Source: Gymnothorax reevesii
Taxonomy: Eukaryota > Chordata > Actinopteri > Anguilliformes > Muraenidae
Length of the DNA stretch: 64,000 nucleotides
Direction of reading: 5' to 3'
NCBI GenBank assembly: GCA_029721435.1
Contig: CM056592.1
Span: forward strand, 35,289,611-35,353,610
Both the position numbers and the translations under genes were made by a program. The notes under the pieces were generated by a model. That model was not told where the DNA came from. It saw only the letters and a program-made list of their open reading frames with translations, and made no database searches. The stretch's first letter is position 1. Each line of letters begins with the position of its first letter. Positions 12,414 through 24,200 of this stretch are shown here, piece after piece.

Positions 12414-13534
12414 CCTCGATATTACCTCAAGTCCTCTGATACTTCACCGATGTCTCCCCAGTGATATCTGACCATGTGCATGCATACGCAATGGGTGCTG
12501 ACAATATTCCAAATCAATACTACCTGCGTAGCAACAGAAACGGCTGTTTATGCATGGATGTACGGAGAGGCGTAGTGCAGACCTTGTTTTTTCTGTAGTT
12601 GTCCGCTCGGGGACGGAGGCAACGGAAACAACACAATCTTCCATCTCTGGCTAACAGCTGGAAAGTCTACGGGGGTCGATCGGCATAAGGGAACCATGCT
12701 GTGAAAGGAACTGAAGGTGTCAATAGAATAGAGGTGGTGGCAGTGGTGATACTCTGGGCGACGGGAGATGCGCCGTCGGTACTTTAGGTCACGTCAGTGG
12801 CGAGTTTAGAGTGATGGTGTGCGCCAGCTTGTGTGGGGCAGCAATATGAGATACGTCCCTCCAGGCGTTGCGATGTGCTGACTCCACAGACCTGCGCTCT
12901 TCCCCCTTCGCCACCCATCATGTCATCATGTGACAACACACTGCAGCCCTGCAGCAGACAAACTGGCTGGAATGAGGAGCTGCGGTCTTCAGGAATAGAT
13001 GGGCTTTGCTCTGTTTCTAGGGCAACAGCTCACCCCAGGGTCTTCAGCCAAGGCTAATTGCTCAGCAGTGTCAGGGTTGTGGAGTCTGGCAATATGAACA
13101 TTTTTTTCCACATTATTTGAGAAACAACAGTTGGACACTTGGTATTTCTCTCCTTGGCGGAGCGGTTTGGTCTGTTTTCCACCGTATTTTGTTGCTAGAT
13201 GAGAAGAGCTGAGAACCCACAGTGCGGTAGAGCCGAGGGTTGTGGTTCTGGAATCAATATTGTCATGGGGCAATGCCGGAGAGGTCTTACTGAGTGTTTA
13301 TAATGAAGAATGTCAGAATGCTATATATTGTCTGGAACAATCCAATAGTCAGGGAGAGGGACTAACAATGTGTACGAAAAAAAAAATACATGCATGTATG
13401 TGGTGTGGTTTTTTTGCTTAATATTTCTTTTAAAAAGGATTCTTTGGGATAAACTGCAACAAACATACCACCTTACAGTTATTTTATTTGACAAATTTTT
13501 AGAGTGCCTCACCATTATTATTATTAATATTATT
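12414..13534. other. non-coding, no recognised gene
   Basis: Short unsupported ORFs only. The end is AT-rich with ATT runs (13513-13533) next to the following transposon. Confidence 0.45.
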
Positions 13535-14805
13535 ACAACCCCAATTCCAAAATTGTTGGGATGTCGTGTTAAACATAAATAAAAACGGAATGTAATGATG
13601 TGCAAATCTCATAAACCCACATTTTATTCATAATAGAACATAGACAACATATCAGATGTTGACAGGGAGACATTTTACCATTTTATGGAAAATATCTGCT
13701 CATTATGAATTTGATGGCAGTAACACATCTAAACAAAGCTTGGACAGGGCTGTGTTTACCATTGTTTAGTGTCTCCTCCTCTTTTAACAACAGTCTCTAA
13801 ACGTCTGGGAAGTGATGAGAACCATTGCTAAAGTTTTGAGAGACAAATGTTGTCCCACTGTTGTCAGATGTAGTATTCTTGCTGCTCAACAGTCCTGGGT
13901 CTTTGCATGAGTTTTCGTTTTATGATTAACCAAATGATTTCTTTTGGCGAAAGGTCCGGACGGCAGATAGGCCGGTTCAGCACTCAGACTCTTCGACTGC
14001 GAAGCCATACTGTTGTGATGGATGCAGTATGTGGTTTGGCATTGTCTTGTTATATCCCCGAACGGCGAATGGCGTTCCGGGGATATTATGTTTATAGTCC
14101 GACCGCTGCCGGACTATGTGTTAACGCGATAACTTCAGTATTATTTCAATTAGAAATTTCAAGTTTTGCATATAGGTAAGTATTATAAGGAGGAAGAACT
14201 GATTCGATTTTGGACAATTTACGATTTCTAGATTGGCCACCAGGGGCCAAAAACTGATTTACGTGTTAATGTGATAACTTCAGTAATATTTCAATTAGAA
14301 ATCCCAAGTTTTGCATATAAGTAAGTATCATAAAGAGGAAGAACTGATTCGATTTTGGACAATTTACAATTTCTAGATTGGCCACCAGGGGCCAAAAACT
14401 GATAAAATCCAAAAAAAATAATTTTTTCATCATATCTCTGGAAATATTTGTCTGATTGACCTCAAATCAAGTGCAAATGAAAGGTCATGACCTGAGGATG
14501 TGTCCCACGATGACATTATACCTGTTTGGTTCAAAATATTGGCACAAGGTGGAGCTTTGTCGCATAAACTTTACACTTACCTTAGGGGCTTTTGTTGCCC
14601 CTCTTCCAACTTAATTGAGATGTGTTGCTGCCATTAGTGAGCAAGTATTTTTCATTAAATGATAAAATGTCTCACTTTCAACATCTGATATGTTGTCTGT
14701 GTTCTATTGTGAATAAAACGTGGGTTTATGAGATTTGCAAATCATTGCATTCTGTTTTTATTTGCAATTTACACAACATCCCAACTTTTTTGGAATCGGG
14801 GTCGT
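13535..14805 (-). mobile_element. Tc1/mariner element relic with a nested insertion
   Basis: The ends are inverted repeats: ACAACCCCAATTCCAAAATT on the left and, in reverse complement, ACGACCCCGATTCCAAAAAA on the right. The minus strand at about 13910-14050 still encodes transposase catalytic-domain residues (DNAKPHTASIT and, further on, PDLSPKE), interrupted by a stop. Most of the transposase is missing and 14051-14587 is an unrelated repeat inserted into it. The element is inactive. Confidence 0.8.
14051..14587. repeat. repeat inserted into the Tc1/mariner relic
   Basis: Begins with a short hairpin (TATATCCCCGAACGG ... CGTTCCGGGGATAT) and includes GATTGGCCACCAGGGGCCAA twice, from an internal tandem duplication of about 130 bp. 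A related copy lies at 29166-29820, sharing TTCAGTAATATTTCAATTAG and the GCCACCAGGGGCC block. Confidence 0.8.
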
Positions 14806-14854
14806 ATATAATAATAATAATAATAGTCATTATTATTATTATTATTATTATTAT
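14806..14854. repeat. AAT/ATT microsatellite (self-complementary halves)
   Basis: A run of ataataataat is followed by tcattattattatt, so the two halves are inverted copies. It lies between the Tc1 relic and a SINE. Confidence 0.9.
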
Positions 14855-15187
14855 GGTAGCACAGTGGATAGGGCTGACCGCTGCCTCACAGCAAGAAGAT
14901 TGCGGGTTTCAGTCCTGCCTGGGGCTGTTCTGTGAGGAGTTTGCATGAGATTCCTCTGGGTCCTTTGGTGCTCCAGTTTCCTCCCACAGCCCAAAAACAT
15001 CCATGGTAGGTTAACTAGGGACTCTGAATTGGCCAGAGTTATAAGTGTGTGAGTGACTGGTGCCTGAGCCCTGTGATGGATGGGTCCGCTGTACTCAGTG
15101 AGTTCCTGCCCTCCAGCTATAGTCTGCTGTCACAGGCTCCTGGTGTCTTACGGAAATGATAGGAAAGAGGCAGTGGAGATAATAAGT
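14855..15187 (+). mobile_element. tRNA-like SINE of a family widespread in fish
   Basis: Starts GGTAGCACAGTGGATAGGGC, which resembles the GCGCAGTGGGTAG-type A box, then CTGCCTCACAGCAAGAAG and GGGTTTCAGTCCTGCC (B-box-like). The body reads gaggagtttgcatg, tttcctcccacagcc and ccctgtgatggatggg. These phrases are typical of a common teleost SINE or LINE-tail repeat, recognised from memory. The following TTA microsatellite may have grown from its tail. Confidence 0.75.
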
Positions 15188-15189
15188 TA

Positions 15190-15240
<51 letters not shown>

Positions 15241-15245
15241 TACTA
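15188..15245. repeat. TTA microsatellite
   Basis: About 17 uninterrupted TTA units at the 3' end of the SINE. Confidence 0.95.
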
Positions 15246-16683
15246 TTGAGTAAGTATACAAGGAGAAAGTAGATCATTCTCAGATGCTTTCACAAGAGGG
15301 CGACAAAGTTTCACCCCCTCTGACAGTTATGGAAATTACACCAAAATGCATAGGACTGATATTAATATGCAGGTAAAAAGAGGCCAAATATTTTATTAAG
15401 CTAGTTTGCCACAATATGTCAGCTACATTATGTGAGCTGTGGATGAACTGAATAACTATTTTGCGTGTTTATTTATTGATTTGTTTATTTATTTCTAAAG
15501 CCTCATACCGTGGTCCTTGCTTTAATTGCCTGGTGAGAACCATGAAAAACTAACATGACTTTATTCGAGACAGTGAAGCCGCTCAAGCAGGACGTCATGC
15601 GTGTTGCTGTCATTTCTTGGCCGTCTTCGCTGAGCGCCATGAGTTCAGAGATCGCCCTGGAGTGTTTGGCGGTTGCTTGTGGTGGTAAAAACTGACACCA
15701 AAAAGGTTGGATGTTCGTGGCCGCTAGTTACTGTAGGCTCCGGACGAAGTCAGGCGCTGCCGTGGATCCATGGTCGTCGTCTCTGCCGCCACCGCCACAT
15801 TCATAAGATTTTATCGCGGATGCTCTTCGGACCACAAATTTCCACCGATTCCTTTTATGTGTGTTGTGACCCTACGTCATGACTAGGACTCGACACCTAT
15901 CGATTTTGGCCGAATAAAGGACAATTTCATTTCGAAAATGAGCCTGTTTCAGCGTACGGCTTGTGAAAACTCTGGAGGTCATAGTTTTTCGAGATATCCC
16001 GAGCGGGCATCTCGGGGGCTACACCCATGCGGTCGCAGGCCACGGAACTGCCTAGTTAGTTCATCGGCCGATAGACCATGAGCTGTGGTGATCAGGTGGT
16101 GTCCAGCGTCGTAGCCGTAATTGTGATCATGGTCATGAACGTGATCGTCATCCTTTAGCAATATCTTTAAAAAGCTTCATCTCCAAAACTACAGGCCTGA
16201 TTTACTTCAACTTTGGTATGGACCTTCCTTCAGTCAAGGTCTATGGAGATTGTTCACAGTTTTGTGGAAACTTTTTTTTTGTCATTTTTTAATTTTATCG
16301 AAATTTATGCAATTAAACGGTACATTGATAGATACCACTGGATCCACAATATTACACAGGCTAACTTGCAGACCCCTACTGGAGCTGACCAGGACCTCTC
16401 AGAGCTTAATCATGGGTGAATGTGTAAATAATTCAATTGAAAAAACATTAAGAGGATGTATATACGTATGTATGTTGAATATTTTGTCAAATGAATCTAT
16501 TAATATTTGAATAAAACTTGAATTAATTTTAAGTTTTACTCATATTAGGATTTGATATGGTGTGGTATTTGGCCGAATATAGTCTATGAATTTCTGTTGT
16601 CCAGTCACAGATTTTCATTAATAATTCTGAACTGGAAAACGTTATGTGCTTTACACATTTCTAATAATTATTAGTTCTCTCTA
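15246..16683. other. non-coding; part likely dispersed repeat
   Basis: No gene seen. The part around 15690-16210 (CTGCCGCCACCGCCAC, gagatatcccgagcgg, cttcaactttggtatgg) resembles the family at 14051 and 29166 in style, though I could not align it base by base. Confidence 0.4.
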
Positions 16684-17106
16684 CTAACTTTTGTCGAATA
16701 CCCCACCTGCGTAGGCACACAACTTTTCGAAATGAATGGATTTTTAGCCGCAGCTCCCAACAGGCTTACAATGGTTGTGAATTGGGCATAGCGTTGCCAT
16801 GCAAAGAAATCACAATTTTTTTCATCATTAACGAGGCTCAAAGTAGCTCCACATTTCATCAAATAGATTGCAATCTGTTCCCCTATCCTTCCTATTCGTT
16901 CGTGCTCGTCAATCAACTTATCGTGACTTTCAAGATGGAGGCGACTGGAAACTACATTGAGGTACTGTTTGCATAAATAGTATTTTATAATAAACTACCC
17001 GTGCATTTTTAAAGTTCTCAGTGCCTCGTTTTCAATGTCAGGGCCCTCAGAATTCTAGCGATGAAGTGTGGAGCTACTTTGAGCCTTGTTAATGATGAAA
17101 AAATTG
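16684..17106. repeat. dispersed repeat, copy B, with internal inversion and hairpin
   Basis: The left part 16684-16860 is collinear with copy A (12029). From 16861 to 17106 it is the reverse complement of copy A's 3' part. A 38-nt arm (16823-16860, catcattaacgaggctcaaa...) recurs inverted at 17060-17097, giving a stem with a loop of about 199 nt. Confidence 0.85.
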
Positions 17107-20100
17107 ATAAAATTAAATAAAAATTAAATCTGAAGCAGAAAATATATTTCTGCGAAAGAACAACTTGAAGGACTTGTACACTTCCCGTGTAATTTTTAAG
17201 GACAGACGTGCTTGGCCAAATATCTTCTAATGGCTCATTTTAATACAATTTATTTCAGATTGATTCTTTAGATTATTGAGGTTGATGCAGACACATCTCT
17301 CTCAGTCAGCTGAGAATTGTAATGGCAGTCACATGACACAGGTGTTGTGCGAGTTGAATAATATTTAAGAGGTTGCATAATGGCAAATTTGCTGCCAGCT
17401 AGGAATACCATAGAACAGCCTGTGACTGTTCATTTTCTGTTTAAAACAGAATCATAAAAATCCTTGGTATTATTGCTGTTTTCCCTCTGTAAACACAGCT
17501 GAAGCCATATGTTGGCAGTTATACTGCAAAGCAATCTAGAATGATCAAATGGTAAATGACTTGTTAAATCTGTTAGAGAAAAAAAATAAAGGAAAGAAAA
17601 AAATGCTTTTGTTCTGCTATATTTGCACCAACTGCGAGCGCATATACGGAACCTTCCAGCCGACTCTCCGATAGGGCGTGTTTTTTGGACGTTGTGTGAA
17701 TGCAGGAAGGCATAATATTTGCTGTCTCTTGGAGCCTGGGCCCAAGGGCCGGGCAGATCCCTGCAGCCTTGCGCATTCCTATGTGCTGTGTGTGTTTGGC
17801 AGGTACACTAATGTACTGCGCCAGCGGAGAAACAGAGAGACACACCCTGCAAAACTTCACCATTCAACCATTTATTATCCTCATTAGCATACTCATTCAT
17901 TATGTTCTGCTAACATGCCATTTCATACTGGTTTCAGATTCATTTTTAAAATCCTCCAAAGTTGCCTGGCCAGTAGAAATGAATGATGTCAGATATATTA
18001 TAAGAATATGCATTTATTTAAAAAAAAAAAATTTACAGCTGTTGACAATAAAATTGTTTCCTGAAAAACAGCTCTTGCCTTCTTCTGAGGCTGGTAAATG
18101 GCCTGTTAGATCAACAGTTAGCCTTGGAAAACAATAACCTGATTGGCTGTGGTAAACTTGTCCAAACATATCCATCAGAAAGTGGGAACACAGGGTGTAC
18201 CCTCTGAATGTCATGCAGAATAGCAGAAAGTAAACTTTGTCTCAAACTGATACCAAACTAGCCTCTCAAAGCTGATGCTTTTAAATTTGTGCTGTTGTTC
18301 AGTATAAGTATTTTCTCCAGATAGCTTAATTAATTTTCATTTGCTACGCAAAATTGCATTAATGTGTTGCATCGTTTGATATCAAATCTGTTTAGCTGAT
18401 ACCTGTACTTACCTTGTGGTTACATTGACACTGAAGATAATTAACTTCAGAACTTCAGTATCTATTATATTTGGTCCTGTTATCTTTTTTAGCACCGATA
18501 TACAGCATTAATAACCATTTTATGCACATTTACACATTCTCGCTATGTTTTTAAGCAGCACAACATTTTAAAAACATATTTTTTAAGAACAATATGAAAT
18601 TTTAAGCTTACTCTACTTTGTGCTAATGAAGTAAAATATCCTCACCCTACTCTTTTTGTGTCGCACAAAATAGTAGTAAAAAACAAATTTCAAGTACAAA
18701 AGATTAAATACTTGTAAATATTGACTCACTTTAATATTTATACAAAATTGTACCACTTAAGACCATGCACATTATGTAACTTGTTTCAGCTGAGTCCTGT
18801 TGTGAAAATCATTCCAGTTGGCTATAATGCACCAGTTGTCACAGCAGATGGAAATCTGGACTCATGTTCCTCGAAAAATCACGGCAGGAGCCTCGAACTG
18901 TAGTCTTGAAGGCCATAGTATCTGCAGGTTCCAGCTGTATCTTTCAGGAGCCAACGAAGCCTCGAAACCAGGTTTGTGGATTACAGCCAATCAACAAGCA
19001 CCGACAACACTATTACCCTTGTGAAACTGTAGTCCTTAAGGTTTTAAGTTTGAGATCTTCTTGGAAAAAAAAGCACTGTGCACTTGCACGGCAAAGATTT
19101 CTTCCCTGGAAATTAAGCTCACTGGGGTCACAAAGTATTACACACCACAGGATCAAGTTTTGACGGTTGAGAGCAATATGCTTCATCTCTTTCTGAACAT
19201 CAAGAAAGTGGATTGTAGTTGAACACGAGCAAGAGAGAAAGATAGAGAAACTTGACCAAATGAAGATTTTTCTAGCTTTGCGTGCAACAACATTTGTGTT
19301 TTATGTTTTCTTATAAGATACATTGCTTAATTCAACACACTTGTTTTGGAGTTAGAGCAAATATTATAACAATTTAATACAATTTAATGTAACAAGTATA
19401 TTTATCTTGTAGAAAAAAAAGGCTTTCCCTAATTTTCTTCTTATAAATAAAAACTATTTAAATTAGAAGTTCTTCGAATGAAAAAAGAGACCATTTTAAT
19501 GATCATGGGTGTATAATGGGTGTTTTGTGTGAAGGCTGTACTGTCATGTCTCGCCAGAAGCATTTTCTGTGTTATTTTTGCGCTGTAAGAATGTGCATTT
19601 GGCAGGACCCTCCTGTCAACATATTTTTTGTAAGAAAATCCCTTCAAGCGTTTCCAGCAATTTAAAGTGGATTGTATTAAGTTTCTGTTTGGCCCAAAAG
19701 CTGTGTGTTGTCTTCCGAGGGATGATATTTACTGGCTTCCGCGCTCTTTTCTTTTTTGAACCATCTGTATCAATCTTTATTAATCTTTTCATGTTAAATT
19801 TTTTTTTTTAGTTTTTCTGCCTGAAAATGGATACAGAATTAATGTAGCCAGTGCAGTAGTGAAGTGAATACTAATGCCTATTTTCCATTGACTTTTTTTT
19901 TTGGTTTGTTTTTATCAGAAGTTATGAAAACCTCCTTCAGCAATATATTTGGCAGTCACTTTGCAACATACAATCAATCTTAGATGAAACAGACATGAAG
20001 CCTGAAAACTGTCACAAGGAAAGTACAAAACATTAATGTCAGAAATGGGTATCAAATTAGTCCATAAAGGGGCCGAGGGGCTGTAAGTTTTCATTCCAAC

Positions 20101-20158
20101 CGAGTGGAGGCAGCCTCATGCAACTAATCAACCATGCAGGCCGAGATCTGCTCATTGA
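17107..20158. other. non-coding, no recognised gene
   Basis: Long AT-rich stretch. ORFs such as 17700-18137 (145 codons, plus) show no recognisable domain, conserved motif or splice support. Confidence 0.5.
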
Positions 20159-20542
20159 CCCTTTCAGCGCGGAGATAAATTTTCAAAAAATTATAAATTA
20201 AATTATCTTGTGCGGTTGAAAACCTATCATGTGGCAACTTGTTTAAAAGATCTCACCTGCGGGAGCTCTTTTAAACAAGTCACCACAAGATAGGTTTTCA
20301 ACAGCTTTGAATTTGATATTTTACCTCACTGAGCAAAACTATTTGTATTTTGCGCTCGAAGGGCCTGATTCACTAAGACCTTTAGCTCATGCAAAATCGT
20401 TTTTCCCATGCAAAACCAATAATGTCGCCCATGATTGGCCAGGGTACTTGCCTTGCACCAATCAGTGTCAAGGTTTCAAGGTTTTGCGCGGGCAAAAAGA
20501 GTTTGCATGTGCTAAAGGTCTTAGTAAATCAGGCCCTAAGGG
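20159..20542. mobile_element. hairpin MITE, copy 1, piggyBac-like ends, interrupted by another MITE
   Basis: Left end CCCTTTCAGCGC is preceded by TTGA. The right end reads GGG followed by TTAA (20543-20546). Inside is a near-palindrome (20215-20302) with arms GTTGAAAACCTATCATGTGG and its inverse around GCGGGAGCTC. A second MITE (20361-20536) has landed just inside the right end. Related copies are at 50434-50620 and 61755-61848. Confidence 0.8.
20361..20536. mobile_element. MITE with 35-bp inverted repeats, nested in the hairpin MITE
   Basis: Left GGGCCTGATTCACTAAGACC (20361 on) and right ...GGTCTTAGTAAATCAGGCCC (to 20536) are inverted repeats of 35 bp with two mismatches. The flanks GAA and TAA fit a 3-bp target duplication in which one copy has mutated, as in PIF/Harbinger-type elements. 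A second copy is at 31408-31723. Confidence 0.85.
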
Positions 20543-20695
20543 TTAATGTAGTTGCTTCAGGTGAGGTTCCGCATGACTGGGCGCAAACCTGCAGCCCCAC
20601 GGCCCTTTTTACGGACGAGCTCTTCAGCCCTGATATAAAACATCACAAGCAGCGAGCGAGAGCGTGAGCGGCCTCGCTGGAGAAGCACACGAGCG
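20543..20695 (-). other. c1qtnf1: c1qtnf1 presumed 3' UTR start
   Basis: This is the sequence just past the TAG, up to a nested MITE. It is moderately GC-rich with no ORF. No canonical poly(A) signal was seen here. The nearest AATAAA on this strand that I noticed reads from 19781 to 19776, beyond the MITE, so the 3' UTR may run through the transposon. The 3' end is not established. Confidence 0.35.
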
Positions 20696-21246
20696 CTACC
20701 CCTCGCTCGCGGCCTTGATCAGGTACCCGCTAAAGGTGATGTAGGTGTCGTAGTCGTCGCTGAAGACGGCGTTCTCCCTCTCGCCCTTGAAGAGGCGGAC
20801 CCAAACCTCATCTTCCTGCTGCAGGTCCAGCATGAAGCTCTGGCTCTGCATTATGCTCCTGTCGCTCGGCTGCGCGTACAGGATGGCCATCTCCTCCTCG
20901 TTCTTCATCACGTGCATGTACGTCTCCTTCTGGTTCCAGGTGTGCACGTTGAGGCTGAAGAAGTAGATGCCCGGCACGTAGCAGTAGAACTTTCCGGTGA
21001 ACATGTTGAAGTGGTTGTAGAGGTTGACGAACTCCGTGTCGAAGACGAGAGTCTGGTAGTACTCGTTGCTGTGCAAGGCCTTCTTGCGGCCCACAGAGAA
21101 GGCGGCGTAGTAGGACTTACTGGGATCCCCAGGAAATCCTATGTTACCCTTGCTGCCCTTCATCCCGTGTGGCCCTCGGGGCCCCGCCTTCCCTGCTTTT
21201 CCGTTCTTCCCATAAGGCCCTCGCTGTCCATTGTCCCCCTTCTCAC
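20696..21246 (-). CDS. c1qtnf1: c1qtnf1 coding exon 3 (collagen repeat and C1q head)
   Basis: This 551-nt exon follows a strong acceptor (a run of CTT ending CAG). It encodes residues 98-279: Gly-X-Y repeats ([39 protein letters not shown]), then the whole C1q domain, ending KAASEG and TAG at 20698-20696. An internal ATG at 21163 lies within the collagen repeat and is not the real start. The exon is GC-rich compared with the flanking DNA, as expected for a conserved coding exon. Confidence 0.95.
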
Positions 21247-24200
21247 CTGAAGAAGAAGAAGTAGCGAGCAGGCATTCCGTTCACAGGGGCTAATGCAGAC
21301 ACTGTCGCTAAAAGAGCATCAGAATATCCGATCGCATGATAAAAAAGTTTGCGCACTACGGGTGTCAGTCCTGAAATTAATGGCTCCAGACCAGCGATAT
21401 TCTTAAATTAAAGATTGATTTCTGTTATAGTGCCATGAATTCACTTTACCCTGCTTTGTCCCATTTGCTACAGTTTGCGACTTTGTCACATTAAGGCTGC
21501 CAGCTGAGTGATGCTTTCATCTGTAATCCCATCACAAGTCATTTTTCAGTCCATTTTGTAATTTATGGCGTCAGTGTACAGTGTTTATCGATCTTTTTAT
21601 ATCAAGGAAAAGATTTATTTCCGGGATAAAATTTCTTTAAATGTTACTTCCAGCAGAATTCCGACAGATTTATTATCTGGATGTAATTGCATTTGTTAAA
21701 AGTGTCCTGTTACAGGTCGTTTCGTGCTTGGTTTGGAATCAAGTGAATGTGGTGGGCAATCTCACTGGGTGTCACATCATTGGCTGATGCTGCCTGAGAG
21801 GAGGAACTGTTTCCAGCCCCTTGGCTCCTGATTGGTTCTGTCGGCACCAGACACACACGTTGTGCGTGGTGCAGCCCTGCAGCGTAATGGATTCTCTGCT
21901 CAGCGGTAGTTGCCTGCATGTGCTCTAGAAGACACGTGTTCGTCTGCACTCTCTCAAACTGCCCGAGGGTATAAATTATACATTCCAAAATGGGAAAGAA
22001 GACATTATAAAATGTGGTTTAAACAGAAAACGCATCAATTCTCCTTCCAAAATACGAGATTAGTCCATGCGTGGCTTGCACTATGATGAGAAGCATTCTC
22101 AGTGTTTCTATGATGGCTGCATGTTTGTCTACAGGCAGCAGGCACGCTGTAGCCCCTTCTCCGTTAAGAGGCACCAGCTGACCTCGAAAGCCGCTAGTGG
22201 CCAGCCTGATTCTTGTCAAGCCAATTTCCTCTTTCCCTCTCACATCGAGTGTTGTACTTAACGCTGGATCCACTGAAGAGCTGACTTTCGAAGCCTCTCT
22301 CAAACATTCATCCTTGTCACTACCCTTCAAAAAAAATCATCCCATTTCAAACTAAAACTGTCACTCTGCTATTTTGTTGTCATATTTATTTGATGGGTGA
22401 ATTCTTTTATTCAGGGTGACCTATATATCTTACGCTCTCCAGTGTTTTCAATTAGGCAGCTGCCAAAGGCGGTCTTCTGGGGCAGTTTACAGAAGCTGTT
22501 CTTGGATACAACAACCTCTCAGCTGTGGGGTCATAGTTCCCTGACTTCCATGCCAAACATTTTTTGTTTGCACTTCCATTTGACTGTATTACTGTCTTTC
22601 TAATTAGCACTTGAATTTTTTTTAATGGCTCAACATGGCTGAAAACATGTGAACTCTCCTTCACCTGGGGCTGTTTTTTATGGGTTTGGCTGATTAGTTC
22701 AATTAAAAGAAGATTTTGATGCTATGGCATTCTACAGACATCTTAGATGATTCTGCTCTTCCAAAAGTTTGGGGATGGCCCTTTTCCTTTTCAACACAAC
22801 AGTACCCTTATGCTCTGAGTTTGGTCCATATGGTTCGATGGAACGGTGTTGAAAAACTCAACCAGCTTTTACTGAGCCCTGACCTCTATAGACGCTGTTG
22901 TGATTCAGTGGAGAAACTGACTGGAAATCCAAGCCTTGTTTAATCGTCCAGTGTCACTACCTTGCATCACAACTGCTTCTCTGAGTGGAATTAATCCATA
23001 TTCCTGCAGCAATGTTCTACTATCTGACGGACAACCTAACCAGAAGAGTGGAGGCTTTAACTCCACCAAAAGGGGACACAATGTCCCCATTAATGGCCAT
23101 AATTTTGGATTGAGGAGTTGGAAGACAAAGTGTCCTTATAAATTTGGCCATATAATAAATTTTTGACTGTCATAAAAATACTTGAGCTCCCTTGCATAAC
23201 AAACAGTTAGAGGAGGCTCTGAAAGAGACAATCAGGACTATAGTGGAAGTTCCCATGGATGTGTTACACTTGAAGTTTGCTTCTACATGATTATTCTGCC
23301 CAAGATGTCCCAAATTATTTTGATTTCACTCTGGGGCAGATCAAGGATTTTTCTAAATCAAGGGCATTACAGGGACCAAAATTCACTCAGAAGAGTTAAG
23401 TATATTTCCCTTATTCATGCGTAATTCTTTGTCCAGTAACATACACTTCAAAAATTTTTGAACATTTTTGCTAATGTTTTCATACCATGTTTTATTGAAA
23501 AATAACCAGTTTAAACTAATATGACAGACCTAAAATGGCACAATGCAATATTCTAATAGTCAGAAGTCAAAAGGAATCTGTAAATGTAGGATAGAGACCT
23601 AAATTTTGGCTTAAATAAAATTATATTAGGAAAAATAAACAGGTAAACTAACCATTTGCTGACAAAAGTATGCAAAATCATTCTAGATTGGTGTAAATTG
23701 GACAGAAAACTCCTGAAGATGAAAACGTAAAGTGCAGAGTATCCTTAGAAACCTCCAGAGTAGTGTAGCCTACAGTACAAACCTTTGGGACCACGTGACG
23801 GTCCTTTTTGAAAAAAAAAAATTCTTGAATGTGCTAAGCAGTTATTTTGGTGAAAGGTGGCTATTTGATCAATTTAAGATCAGGATTGTTTTTGTCAAAC
23901 AACAAGCATTTAAAATCCTCTCTTACTCTGAAAGGACGCTATTTTTGAAAACGTTTGCAGAATACAAGAAGTCACTGTCGCTATCTAATGGACAGATTTC
24001 ACGACAATGACATTAATTACTAGGGATGTCACCAGAGACCCATGGAAAATTGCAAGGAATAGGCTAACTTGCGATTTTCATAAGTGCTGCATTGATTCGC
24101 TGATGAGAAAACTGCATTGATTCGCTGATGATGCATAGCCAGAGCAGCTATTTTGTAGGATGTTACGATTGCAGGATAAGCTGGCACAATGTCATCCGTG

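Noticed and set aside
14855..14925. A tRNA gene
   Set aside because: The A- and B-box-like motifs belong to the head of a SINE. No complete cloverleaf with paired acceptor ends could be drawn.
17700..18137. 145-codon plus-strand ORF
   Set aside because: Hydrophobic, low-information translation of AT-rich DNA. No domain or splice context.
20912..21250. 112-codon plus-strand ORF opposite c1qtnf1 exon 3
   Set aside because: It is the antisense shadow of the conserved C1q exon.
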